This document shows, one piece after another, positions 24,849 through 32,832 of a stretch of DNA of 64,000 nt (positions are counted from its first letter, which is position 1; every line of letters begins with the position of its first letter). The translations under genes were made by a program, and so were the position numbers. The notes under the pieces are model-generated. The model was not told where the DNA came from, did no database searches, and saw only the letters and a list, made by a program, of their open reading frames with translations. The DNA is from a bacterium UBP14_UBA6098 (GTDB lineage Bacteria > UBP14 > UBA6098), in assembly GCA_002428525.1 (NCBI GenBank), contig DIWU01000015.1:73708-137707 (forward strand), read 5' to 3'.

Positions 24849-26095
24849 GCTACGGTTGCTATGTCCATATACCCTTCTGCAACGGTGAGAAATGCCCCTA
24901 TTGCGGCTTCTACTCGATCCCCTATGCACCATACCTCGCAGACGATTATATCCCCGCGGTTCTCGAACAGGCCCGCAGATCGAGTTTCCCCGATTTCGAC
25001 ACCCTGTATATCGGCGGTGGAACGCCTTCGTCCCTCACCCTAATGCAATTAGAGACTCTACTCGACGGCCTCCAAAAGATACACCCTATGCCGAAAGATT
25101 GTGAGATCACTGTCGAGCTGAATCCCGAGAATGTCACCGAGGAGCTTGTTAATACGCTCGAAAGGTGTTCGGTGACACGGGTTTCACTCGGTGTCCAGTC
25201 TTTGGTTCAGCGCCAGCTCATGGTTCTCGGAAGAAAACATACAGTCGATATGATAACGCAGGCATTCGAGCTTCTGAGGAGCAAATCCTTTTCGACATCT
25301 ATCGACCTCATTTTCGGTGTCCCCGGTCAGGAGTTGGAGGAATGGTCAACGACGATCGGCCGCGCTATCGAACTCGACCCGGATCATATCTCGATCTATT
25401 GCTTGTCCTACGAAGAGGGGACTCCCTTTGCCTACGCCCTCCGAAAGGGTTTGATCTCGTCGGTGACCGCGGAGGCCGAGCAGGCTATGTTTTTCACTGC
25501 ACTGAACAGATTCGAGGCGGCCGGCTATGAGCATTACGAGATTTCCAACCTCTGTAAACCCGGCAAATACAGTCGCCATAATATGAAGTATTGGACCGGC
25601 GAGGGCTATATGGGGCTTGGCGCCGGCGCTCACAGCTACGCCCCCGGGCCGCCGCGGTGGCTCAGGATGGCCGCTGTCAAGAATGTCCGCGGTTTTCTCG
25701 GGCGGATCGCCTCGGCTGAGTCGATCTGGGAGTTTGTAGAGGCCTTGGATCTCCCAAAGCGCGTCGCTGAATTTCTGATGCTCCGTTTCAGGCTTGTTAA
25801 CGGCTTCTCTGTCGAGGATGTCGCACGCAATCTCCCCGAGATCGACGCAATTCAATTTGTCGATCTACTCAAACCCCTCGAGGACTCGAAGCATATTGTT
25901 CGCGAGGGCGGAAGGCTCCGAATTCCCCGCGAATCGTTGTTCATCTCGGACGCGATTATTTTAGCGGCGGTCGAGGCCACCGATCGGTATATCCGCCAGA
26001 CCGCCCTAAGGCTTCACGCGGTCACTGACGATATCGATATGGCGGATTACATTACATCGTTCCATGGCCCCGAAGAACCGAGCCCGCAGAAATAA
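24845..26095 (+). CDS. hemW: HemW-like radical SAM protein
   Basis: A 416-residue radical SAM protein starting with the HemW-like HIPFC...CPYCGFYS. The Fe-S cysteines are Cys12, Cys17 and Cys20, so the spacing is Cx4CxxC rather than the usual Cx3CxxC. It also has IGGGTPS, TVELNPEN, SLGVQS, IDLIFGVPGQ and HNMKYWTGEGYMGLGAGAHS, as in the HemW/HemN group. HemW is a haem chaperone rather than a coproporphyrinogen dehydrogenase. The C-terminal HemN_C-type domain is present. It is translationally coupled to the upstream SPase homologue. Confidence 0.85.
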   Translation: MSYGCYVHIPFCNGEKCPYCGFYSIPYAPYLADDYIPAVLEQARRSSFPDFDTLYIGGGTPSSLTLMQLETLLDGLQKIHPMPKDCEITVELNPENVTEELVNTLERCSVTRVSLGVQSLVQRQLMVLGRKHTVDMITQAFELLRSKSFSTSIDLIFGVPGQELEEWSTTIGRAIELDPDHISIYCLSYEEGTPFAYALRKGLISSVTAEAEQAMFFTALNRFEAAGYEHYEISNLCKPGKYSRHNMKYWTGEGYMGLGAGAHSYAPGPPRWLRMAAVKNVRGFLGRIASAESIWEFVEALDLPKRVAEFLMLRFRLVNGFSVEDVARNLPEIDAIQFVDLLKPLEDSKHIVREGGRLRIPRESLFISDAIILAAVEATDRYIRQTALRLHAVTDDIDMADYITSFHGPEEPSPQK

Positions 26096-26099
26096 AATA

Positions 26100-26128
26100 A
26101 GCTTCGCCGTCGCGCTAACGGCGAAGCT
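26100..26128. terminator. Bidirectional terminator hairpin
   Basis: An 11-bp perfect stem AGCTTCGCCGT/ACGGCGAAGCT with a 7-nt loop lies between convergent genes. On the minus strand it is followed by TTATTTTATTT, so it fits best as the terminator of the minus-strand gene at 26148-26471; it may also slow transcription leaving hemW. Confidence 0.7.
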
Positions 26129-26147
26129 CTGAAGGATGTAGGTTGGT

Positions 26148-26471
26148 TTATTCGACGCCCAAGTAGGATACCTCTCCAGATAGGATCCTATTGAGCATCT
26201 TGACAAATTTACCGCCATCGTCGGTGAAATTTATCGGGTGATTTTGAATCTGTGAAAGGCTTATCGCGCGCGTTTCTTTGGGATTCGGCGCATTGTAGTC
26301 GCTTTTATGGCGCCTTACTCTACGCCTTCTGGCGTCTCTCGTGTCGAGCGCCGCGCAACGACTTGAACAATATTTCGGGGCGTATTTCGCGCCCACCTTG
26401 ATTATAAAAGTATTTTCACAGCCTTCACGCTCGCATTTTTTCAAAGCCCTCGGCAATTTTTTCCTCGGCAT
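26148..26471 (-). CDS. Small zinc-ribbon-like protein of unknown function
   Basis: This 107-residue basic protein has four cysteines arranged CEREGC...YCSSRC (about residues 13-18 and 34-38), suggesting a zinc ribbon. A strongly basic stretch (RDARRRRVRRHKS) follows, consistent with nucleic-acid binding. The ribosome site AAAGGAGG precedes the ATG, which makes the start secure. It is monocistronic and convergent with hemW. No family can be named. Confidence 0.65.
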   Translation of the reverse strand: MPRKKLPRALKKCEREGCENTFIIKVGAKYAPKYCSSRCAALDTRDARRRRVRRHKSDYNAPNPKETRAISLSQIQNHPINFTDDGGKFVKMLNRILSGEVSYLGVE

Positions 26472-26605
26472 GATAACCTCCTTTGTTCAAATTCATAATA
26501 CTATAGTAGCTTGTTTTATGCCAAAAAAAATAATATCATATTTTATTGATATTCATGGAGATAGCTAAGCATCGCATTTTTTTGTGTGTTTAAATAGGGG
26601 ATTAC

Positions 26606-26636
26606 GCCCAACATAATGGGCAATATGACCCATTAT
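26606..26636. promoter_or_regulatory. Palindromic operator-like site before the MurNAc-salvage operon
   Basis: ATAATGGG (26613-26620) and CCCATTAT (26629-26636) form an 8-bp inverted repeat with an 8-bp spacer. An overlapping GCCCA/TGGGC repeat lies at 26606-26621. The site sits 45-75 nt before the DUF1343 start in A+T-rich DNA. Binding by a regulator is inferred only from symmetry and position. Confidence 0.4.
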
Positions 26637-26680
26637 TTCAACTTTGAATTCGCAAAAGAAAAACATATATTGATTAAATT

Positions 26681-27850
26681 ATGAAACGCAGAGTGAAGAT
26701 AGGCCTCGAACGATTGCCGGAGTTAGCCGATAAGCTTCCCATCGGGAAAAATCCGGCTCTGCTGTGTAACGAGGCCTCTTGCACCTCGGATTATATACAT
26801 GCGACTGACTTCCTTTATTCATGCGGGATAAAGCCTTCCGCCCTTTTCGGCCCTCAGCATGGTATATCAATCACCGATCAGGCTAATATGATAGAGTGGG
26901 AGGGTCGCCGCGACTCCGGTGGTATTCCAATACACTCCCTTTATGGAGCTACTCGTAAACCTACAAGGGATAGTCTTATCGGAGTATCTTCTCTGATAGT
27001 AGATCTGCAGGAGGTCGGCTCAAGATATTATACCTATATTTGGACGAGCTATCTATGCCTCGAATCATGCGCGGAGGCCGGTATTCCTCTCATTGTCTTG
27101 GATCGCCCTAATCCCCTTGCTGGGATTAAAACCGAGGGACCCGGAATTGCACAAGGTTACGAGAGCTTTGTCGGCCTGAGCTCGATTCCTATTCGCCATG
27201 GTTGCACAATCGGTGAGCTTCTAAGGGTTTTCGCAAAGAGAAATAATATCTCTGAATACCTCAAGGTTGTTCCAATGGAAGGATGGAATCGAAGGATGCT
27301 TTGGCCGCAGACTCAGAGACCATGGTTTCCTCCGTCCCCGAACATGCCGGATTTTGAGACAGCTTTGCTCTATCCGGGCGCATGCCTACTCGAGGCTACT
27401 AATATATCGGAAGGGCGCGGCACGGCTTATCCTTTTAAGGTTTTTGGAAGTCCTTGGATCTGTTCGAAAAGGATGATTGCGGCTTTGGAAAAATATAAAA
27501 TAAAAGGCGCGAGTTTTCGCCCGGTCTCATATAAACCTATGTTCGATAAGTATTTGGGTGAAGTTTGTCGAGGAGTTCAAGTTCATATCGATAGTTCAAT
27601 GACCTTAGAACCTGTGCTATTATACTATATAATAATATACGAGATAAGTATATTATGGCCTGATGAGTTCAGATGGACAGAGCCGCCATATGAGTATGAA
27701 TATATCAAACCCCCGATAGATATATTAACAGGAGATAACAAGTTTCGAGATTGTGTCGATAATAAAGGCAATCTGAGAGAATTGGTTTCGGCATGGGATA
27801 AATACTATACTATGTATAATGATGAAATTAATAATATAATGCTATATTAG
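26681..27850 (+). CDS. NamZ-type exo-beta-N-acetylmuramidase (DUF1343)
   Basis: The 389-residue protein carries the DUF1343 signatures LFGPQHG (55-61), DLQEVGSRYYTY (108-119), DRPNP (141-145) and ATNISEGRGT (239-248). The family founder NamZ cleaves terminal MurNAc from peptidoglycan fragments. No signal peptide is present, unlike the secreted Bacillus enzyme, so this one should be cytoplasmic or begin further upstream. The two following genes look like MurU and AmgK, which fits release and re-use of MurNAc. The 3' third is notably A+T-rich. Confidence 0.85.
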   Translation: MKRRVKIGLERLPELADKLPIGKNPALLCNEASCTSDYIHATDFLYSCGIKPSALFGPQHGISITDQANMIEWEGRRDSGGIPIHSLYGATRKPTRDSLIGVSSLIVDLQEVGSRYYTYIWTSYLCLESCAEAGIPLIVLDRPNPLAGIKTEGPGIAQGYESFVGLSSIPIRHGCTIGELLRVFAKRNNISEYLKVVPMEGWNRRMLWPQTQRPWFPPSPNMPDFETALLYPGACLLEATNISEGRGTAYPFKVFGSPWICSKRMIAALEKYKIKGASFRPVSYKPMFDKYLGEVCRGVQVHIDSSMTLEPVLLYYIIIYEISILWPDEFRWTEPPYEYEYIKPPIDILTGDNKFRDCVDNKGNLRELVSAWDKYYTMYNDEINNIMLY

Positions 27851-27853
27851 CTT

Positions 27854-28732
27854 ATGGATGCGATAATACTATCTGCAGGAGAAGGACGAAGGCTCAGGCC
27901 GATGACTTTACATCTGCCAAAGCCTCTTATTCCGGTTAGTTGCGAACCGTTTATCGAGTTCACGATAAGGAGGCTTGAATCGGCAGGCGTATTCAGATGC
28001 GCAGTTAATATATGGTATAAAGCCGAAATGATAGAGCAATATTTATCAAAAAGAAGAAAAGACGGTATGGAAATATTGCCTATTAAGGAGAAAGAGCTTT
28101 ATGGAACAGGCGGAGGAATTTCAAATGCGGCAAGCTTAATTAGCGGAGAAGAGCCGATTGTGGTGCATAATTGTGATATTTATGCTGATATAAATATGAA
28201 AGAACCGATGATCGAACATCGGGCTTCTGAGGCCTTAGTCACTTTATTGGTGAAAAAAGGATCGAGTGAAGTAAATACATCTAACGGCTATGTTGTCGAT
28301 ATCGCAGGAAAATTTGGGAACAATGGAGAAAAGTCTTATAAGTTTACAGGTATATCTATTTGGGAGCGCGAAGCACTGAAGTATCTCCCGTTGCCGGGAA
28401 ACACAGGATGTGAAATCGAAAGCCTTGCAAAGATGATAAGTTGTGGAGAAAAAGTAAGATACTTCGATATTGGAGACAGTTTTTGGTGCGACATTGGGTC
28501 ATGTAAAGGTTACATGGAAATACATAAATATTTGTATGATAATACTCAAATCACTAATAAGTTTTATGATAAAGGTATTAGAATTAAGGGTTTCTTTTAT
28601 GCATGTGAAGGAGCGAAGATTGGAGAAGGTTCAAGGATCGAAAATGTTGTTGTTTGGGCGGGAGGAGAGATTCGCGCAGGAGAGGAAATTGAGAATGCAA
28701 TAATAGGGCCATTTGGAGTTATACGTATATAA
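27854..28732 (+). CDS. MurU-like sugar-1-phosphate nucleotidyltransferase
   Basis: A 292-residue nucleotidyltransferase with the signature AIILSAGEGRRLRPMTLHLP, then KPLIPV (residues 3-27), GTGGGISNA and HNCDIYADI, as in the MurNAc-1-P uridylyltransferase / NDP-sugar pyrophosphorylase family. Unlike the compact Pseudomonas MurU (about 220 residues), it carries a C-terminal extension with hexapeptide left-handed beta-helix repeats (GAKIGEGSRIENVVVWAGGE). It begins three nt after the DUF1343 gene and overlaps the kinase. The assignment to MurNAc-1-P rests on this context. Confidence 0.7.
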   Translation: MDAIILSAGEGRRLRPMTLHLPKPLIPVSCEPFIEFTIRRLESAGVFRCAVNIWYKAEMIEQYLSKRRKDGMEILPIKEKELYGTGGGISNAASLISGEEPIVVHNCDIYADINMKEPMIEHRASEALVTLLVKKGSSEVNTSNGYVVDIAGKFGNNGEKSYKFTGISIWEREALKYLPLPGNTGCEIESLAKMISCGEKVRYFDIGDSFWCDIGSCKGYMEIHKYLYDNTQITNKFYDKGIRIKGFFYACEGAKIGEGSRIENVVVWAGGEIRAGEEIENAIIGPFGVIRI

Positions 28733-29664
28733 TGGATGACAAATTCAAGGGTCTTGTTGTTTCCGCCGGTTTTAAAGGCTCGATACAAATTGATACTATG
28801 CTTGGAGCAGGCTCAAACCGCTCGTTCTATAGGGTTTCCGATAATGAAAAATCTATGGTGTTAATCTCCGGTGAAGGTCATGGCGCGGATTTAACCCGCT
28901 GGGTTCAAATGCACGGTTATCTAAGTTCAGTCGATATCGGGGTTCCAATACTCTATGCATATGATTTAACCATCCCCGCAATAATTGTCGAAGATTTAGG
29001 AGAGATGAATCCGGTTGATATAGAACATTATGATATTATAATTAATGAACTCATCAGAATGCAACAATGTGCCTCAAAGAATATTCTCAAGGTTCCATTA
29101 TTTGATAATAATCATTTCGAGTACACAGCGTTTAGACAAGAATCGGACTATTTTGAGAAGAATTATCTGAATATTCACAAAAAATATTATATAAAAAGCG
29201 ATATTCTTAAAGAGTTTGACAAGATTGCTCTCAACCTTGCTAAAATACCTAAATATTTCTGTCATCGTGATTTTCAATCCTCCAATTTCATTCTTCAGAA
29301 TAACCGTATGCGTTTAATCGATTTTCAATCCGCTAAGTATGGGCCGCTCGAGTATGACCTGTCGAGCTTGTTATGGGATTCGAGAATTGAGATTACTGAG
29401 GATAAAAGGGAAGAGTTGATCGAATACTATAAGAATAGAGCGATAGAATGCGGTCTGGAAATAGAGGTTCCGAATTTTTATGATAATATATATTTATGTG
29501 CACTATCTCGAACCATGCAATCCCTTGGGGCTTACTGTTTTTTATATCTGCAATGTGGAAAAACCGGCTTTAAAAACTTGATTGAGCCTGCAGAGAGGCA
29601 TTTGAGAGAGCTTATAGAGAGAACATCGTTGTTGACAGGATTAATAAAAGTATTACAATGTTAA
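28732..29664 (+). CDS. AmgK-like anomeric amino-sugar kinase
   Basis: An aminoglycoside-phosphotransferase-fold kinase of 310 residues. The catalytic loop is CHRDFQSSN (177-185) and the metal-binding segment LIDFQSAKYGPLEYDL (195-210) matches the HRDFQ...DFQ...GP..YDL pattern of AmgK, which phosphorylates MurNAc and GlcNAc at C1. It follows the MurU-like gene with a one-base stop/start overlap (TAATG). Together the three genes could turn anhydro-free MurNAc ends into UDP-MurNAc. Other sugar kinases share the fold, so the substrate is inferred. Confidence 0.75.
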   Translation: MDDKFKGLVVSAGFKGSIQIDTMLGAGSNRSFYRVSDNEKSMVLISGEGHGADLTRWVQMHGYLSSVDIGVPILYAYDLTIPAIIVEDLGEMNPVDIEHYDIIINELIRMQQCASKNILKVPLFDNNHFEYTAFRQESDYFEKNYLNIHKKYYIKSDILKEFDKIALNLAKIPKYFCHRDFQSSNFILQNNRMRLIDFQSAKYGPLEYDLSSLLWDSRIEITEDKREELIEYYKNRAIECGLEIEVPNFYDNIYLCALSRTMQSLGAYCFLYLQCGKTGFKNLIEPAERHLRELIERTSLLTGLIKVLQC

Positions 29665-29674
29665 TATCAAAGAT

Positions 29675-30040
29675 TTATTTCACACTTGGAAAAACCATTC
29701 CGCGGAACATGAAATACGCGGCGCCTACAAGACAAAGCCCTGCAAGCAGATAGTCGAGATTCAATTTTTGCTTCATATAGAAAGTCAAGAAAAAGGCGAA
29801 AACGATCATCGTGATAATCTCTTGAATGACTTTAAGTTGCGGCAAGGTATAGGCGGCGCTTCCGATTCGGTTTGCGGGGACTTGAAGGCAATACTCGAAC
29901 AGGGCGATACTCCAGCTTACCAAAATGGCGATATATAAGGGTTTGGCGCGAAGATCTTTAATATGGCCATACCAAGCGTAGGTCATAAAGAGATTCGAGC
30001 CGAACAAAAGAAGGATTGGTGTAACAAACTGCGACTTCAT
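29675..30040 (-). CDS. DUF486-family membrane protein
   Basis: ATG 30040 is preceded by GGAGAA and starts MKSQFVTPILLLFGSN. The 121-residue protein has four hydrophobic helices and the DUF486 signatures TYAWYGHIK, SWSIALFEYCLQVPANRIG and LPQLKVIQEIIT. The family is related to small drug/metabolite transporters, but its substrate is unknown. It is convergent with the kinase gene and divergent from lexA. Confidence 0.85.
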   Translation of the reverse strand: MKSQFVTPILLLFGSNLFMTYAWYGHIKDLRAKPLYIAILVSWSIALFEYCLQVPANRIGSAAYTLPQLKVIQEIITMIVFAFFLTFYMKQKLNLDYLLAGLCLVGAAYFMFRGMVFPSVK

Positions 30041-30163
30041 CGTTTCTCCATGAAAAAGGTTGAGGCTTAATATAAATATTCCCAAAGCGCTTTCAAGTTT
30101 GATTTGTTGTGTTTTGTAATTGCGAAATCACATTAATTGAATCTGAAATAGAAGAAAAACAGC

Positions 30164-30191
30164 TTGATTTTGGCAAATGAAACCTTATATT
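30164..30191 (+). promoter_or_regulatory. Promoter of lexA
   Basis: TTGATT (30164-30169) and TATATT (30186-30191) are 16 bp apart, directly upstream of the SOS box. Confidence 0.6.
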
Positions 30192-30196
30192 TAAAG

Positions 30197-30210
30197 TGAA
30201 CATATGTTCG
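30197..30210. promoter_or_regulatory. SOS box (LexA operator), perfect palindrome
   Basis: GAACATATGTTC (30198-30209), flanked by T and G, matches the Gram-positive (DinR) SOS box and not the CTG-N10-CAG box of Enterobacteria. It overlaps the expected start of lexA transcription, so LexA should repress its own gene. Confidence 0.85.
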
Positions 30211-30223
30211 CGAAGGAGGTCGA

Positions 30224-30829
30224 ATGCCCGAACAGCTTACTAAAATACAACAAAAAGCCCTCGATACAATCGTCGAGTTCAACCGCGACCAAGGCTTTGC
30301 GCCCACTGTGCGAGACCTCAGCTCGATTCTCGACAGGTCGCCCTCGACAGTCCACAAGATCCTTTTAGCGCTCGAAGAAAAAGGCCATATCACCCGAAAA
30401 GAGGGGCTTTCAAGAGGGATTCTCATAAAACGGGACAGCCATAACACCGCGACAATACCGATTTTGGGTCGTATTGCCGCAGGGGAGCCGATCCTCGCCG
30501 AGGAGCACTATGACGGCTATATCGAGCTTGATAGCTCGATCGTTGGAAGAGGCGAGTATTTTGCCTTGCGGGTAAGCGGCGACAGCATGATCGGCGCGAA
30601 TATCCTCGACGGTGATACTGCGGTGATCCTTTCATCGAACGAAGCCGAGAAGGGGGAGATTGTCGCGGCGCTGTTGAACGGTGAGGCCACACTCAAACGC
30701 CTTATGCGTAAGGGCAGACGGACATTCCTTATGCCGGAGAATCCGGCCTATTCTCCGATCGAGCTCGATGAGGCGCGCGGGCCGGCACAGATCCTCGGGA
30801 TTTTGAAGGCGGTTATTCGTCGGTATTGA
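30224..30829 (+). CDS. lexA: LexA repressor
   Basis: A 201-residue LexA. The winged-helix DNA-binding domain occupies about 1-65 (APTVRDLSSILDRSPSTVHK). The self-cleavage site is Ala86-Gly87 in GRIAAGEP, the catalytic Ser121 lies in SGDSM and Lys158 in ATLKRL. It represses the SOS regulon until RecA filaments stimulate cleavage. AAGGAGG (30213-30219) sets the start. The perfect operator upstream shows autoregulation. Confidence 0.95.
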   Translation: MPEQLTKIQQKALDTIVEFNRDQGFAPTVRDLSSILDRSPSTVHKILLALEEKGHITRKEGLSRGILIKRDSHNTATIPILGRIAAGEPILAEEHYDGYIELDSSIVGRGEYFALRVSGDSMIGANILDGDTAVILSSNEAEKGEIVAALLNGEATLKRLMRKGRRTFLMPENPAYSPIELDEARGPAQILGILKAVIRRY

Positions 30830-30938
30830 GAAACCGTAAAATTATCGTAAGTCTTTCCCCCCTTAGTTTTTAGTGAATCCGGCCGATAAAAGCTAATTTC
30901 AAGTGATGTTGTCGTTTATGCGAAGCTCTTCTAATTAC

Positions 30939-30967
30939 TTGACGTTTACCTTTTAATTATTTATACT
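30939..30967 (+). promoter_or_regulatory. Promoter for the 30998 exported protein
   Basis: TTGACG (30939-30944) and TATACT (30962-30967) are 17 bp apart, about 30-40 nt before the start codon. Confidence 0.65.
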
Positions 30968-30997
30968 TTAATAGACATTATTAATTTTTAATACTCC

Positions 30998-32782
30998 ATG
31001 GGGGCGATGATGAAGAGATTGCTGGCGATTTTAACGCTTATCAGCGTTGTTTCTTGTGTTTACGGGCAGTTTGAAATCGGAATCAGCCTCGCGTTTCCGC
31101 GAGAGTTCAAAGACCCTTGCAATTCCGCGGCGGTCGCGAGCGGAACGACTAATTTCAATATCGATTTCATCGACACGCTGAATACCGGCTCGACGACTTC
31201 TTTCCCTGTTTCGAACGCTTGGACATATGTCTCCACCGATGCCGGTGCATCTTGGCTTTCGCCAATCGTGATGAGCGCGATCGGCGGAACCTTCTATCCG
31301 GACACTTGGCAGTCGAGCCGAACCAATGCCGCGAGCGGCTCTGTGATGTATTACTTCAAGTGCGAGACCGAATCTACCCTAACTTCTGAATGCCCCGAGA
31401 ACAACCCGAACACCTTCCCGTTGGCCGCGAATAAAGCGGCCTCGATCGGAGACCCCGCGGGCGACCATATCGGGGCCGACGGGCGAATCTGGAACACTTA
31501 TGATATTTCGGGCTTTTGGGCAAGCTACGACTCCGACGAATTCTTCTTCCGGGTGAACCTCGCCGGTGGCTGGAAGGACAATCATTTTGTTCTTCCATTT
31601 ACCAATTACTTTCATGTCCTCGCGATCCCGATTCTGAACAACGAATCGCCCTACCGCGACAGCCTGTTTTTCGCTGTGTTGGTTTGTAATGTGAACCTGC
31701 TTGTTGTATCGGCTTCCGATGGTCTTTATAAATTCTGGGCGGAGGACGGCGACGACGATCCGTTGAATAACTATGAACGCATCGGCTCGGTGACATTCAC
31801 TCCCTCCGACCCCGGCGACGATACCGATTTCTCGGTTAAATTCCCGATCAGTATGCTGACCTCGAACGGTTGGGGGAGCTGGCCGAATTCCTCCCGCACT
31901 GTAGGAACCGGTTGCGCAACTTTAACAGCATGGCTTTCAGGAACCGATCCGCAGTTTGTAATTAACGATGTGACGAAGAGCAGTGGAGTTGTTTTCAACA
32001 CGCATAATTACACGATCGGGACGAACGCCGCGCCCACGCTTGCGCCCTCGCACCTCGTCACGACGAACCGCGACACGAGCTGGATCGACCTTTCCTGCAC
32101 CTACACCGACGCGAACGGCAACCTGCCGACTCAGCGCCAGCTGACCATCGACCGCGGGACGCCCTCGACAACTACAATAGGCAGTCTCGACCACGGCTAC
32201 GCCGACGGCTCTGTTTTCACGCATTCCGCGACCTATCGTTGCGATTTCATCGACTCGCTTAAATACAAATGGGACTTTAACGACGGCGCCGGTGTCGTCT
32301 CGACCGGATGGCGCTATGCCGTTGTCCCCTCGGAGATCGGGCTTCAGCTGACAGGCGCGAGCTGGACTGTCGGCTCGGATTTGGGCTCGCTGGACACGGT
32401 TCAGATGAGCGAGGCGAATGTCATCACAATCACGAACACCGGCAATTGCTCGTTTAATCTCGGGCTTCAGGTCGATTCGCTTCCGAATTATTGGCAACTC
32501 GATACAGTTGTAAATCACGATACGACAGTTATTTACGCCCGCTTCAACGACTCAGCGGCGCCGCCGGCCTTCAGCGCTTTCACGCAAAACGACGCCCTTT
32601 CGCGCACGCTTCTTTGGGCCAATGGAACCCGTTTCGGTGCAGGCGGCCTCAATATTTCCTATTGCGTTGACGGCGCGAACACAGAGAAGTTATATCTGGC
32701 GTTTATTGTTCCGAATACCTACTACGCTGACGGCAGTCAGCGGATCAAGATGTCCCTTTGGGCGAGCAACACGCTTCCGTAA
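30998..32782 (+). CDS. Large exported protein of unknown function
   Basis: A protein of about 590 residues with a signal peptide (KRLLAILTLISVVSCVYGQ). In-frame ATGs lie at 30998, 31007 and 31010; 31010 gives the shortest normal signal peptide. The mature part is rich in Ser, Thr, Asn, Asp and aromatic residues and looks like stacked beta-sandwich modules. It contains no catalytic motif and no C-terminal sorting domain like those of the 36004 and 42726 proteins. Its own promoter and terminator mark it as a single-gene unit. Confidence 0.65.
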   Translation: MGAMMKRLLAILTLISVVSCVYGQFEIGISLAFPREFKDPCNSAAVASGTTNFNIDFIDTLNTGSTTSFPVSNAWTYVSTDAGASWLSPIVMSAIGGTFYPDTWQSSRTNAASGSVMYYFKCETESTLTSECPENNPNTFPLAANKAASIGDPAGDHIGADGRIWNTYDISGFWASYDSDEFFFRVNLAGGWKDNHFVLPFTNYFHVLAIPILNNESPYRDSLFFAVLVCNVNLLVVSASDGLYKFWAEDGDDDPLNNYERIGSVTFTPSDPGDDTDFSVKFPISMLTSNGWGSWPNSSRTVGTGCATLTAWLSGTDPQFVINDVTKSSGVVFNTHNYTIGTNAAPTLAPSHLVTTNRDTSWIDLSCTYTDANGNLPTQRQLTIDRGTPSTTTIGSLDHGYADGSVFTHSATYRCDFIDSLKYKWDFNDGAGVVSTGWRYAVVPSEIGLQLTGASWTVGSDLGSLDTVQMSEANVITITNTGNCSFNLGLQVDSLPNYWQLDTVVNHDTTVIYARFNDSAAPPAFSAFTQNDALSRTLLWANGTRFGAGGLNISYCVDGANTEKLYLAFIVPNTYYADGSQRIKMSLWASNTLP

Positions 32783-32807
32783 GGATTGATTTCGTCGGGT
32801 AAAATTA

Positions 32808-32832
32808 GGCCGGCACGACCGGCCTTTTTTTA
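32808..32832. terminator. Terminator hairpin between convergent genes
   Basis: GGCCGG-CACGA-CCGGCC followed by eight Ts on the plus strand. On the minus strand it is followed by TAATTTT, so it may serve queA as well. Confidence 0.85.
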
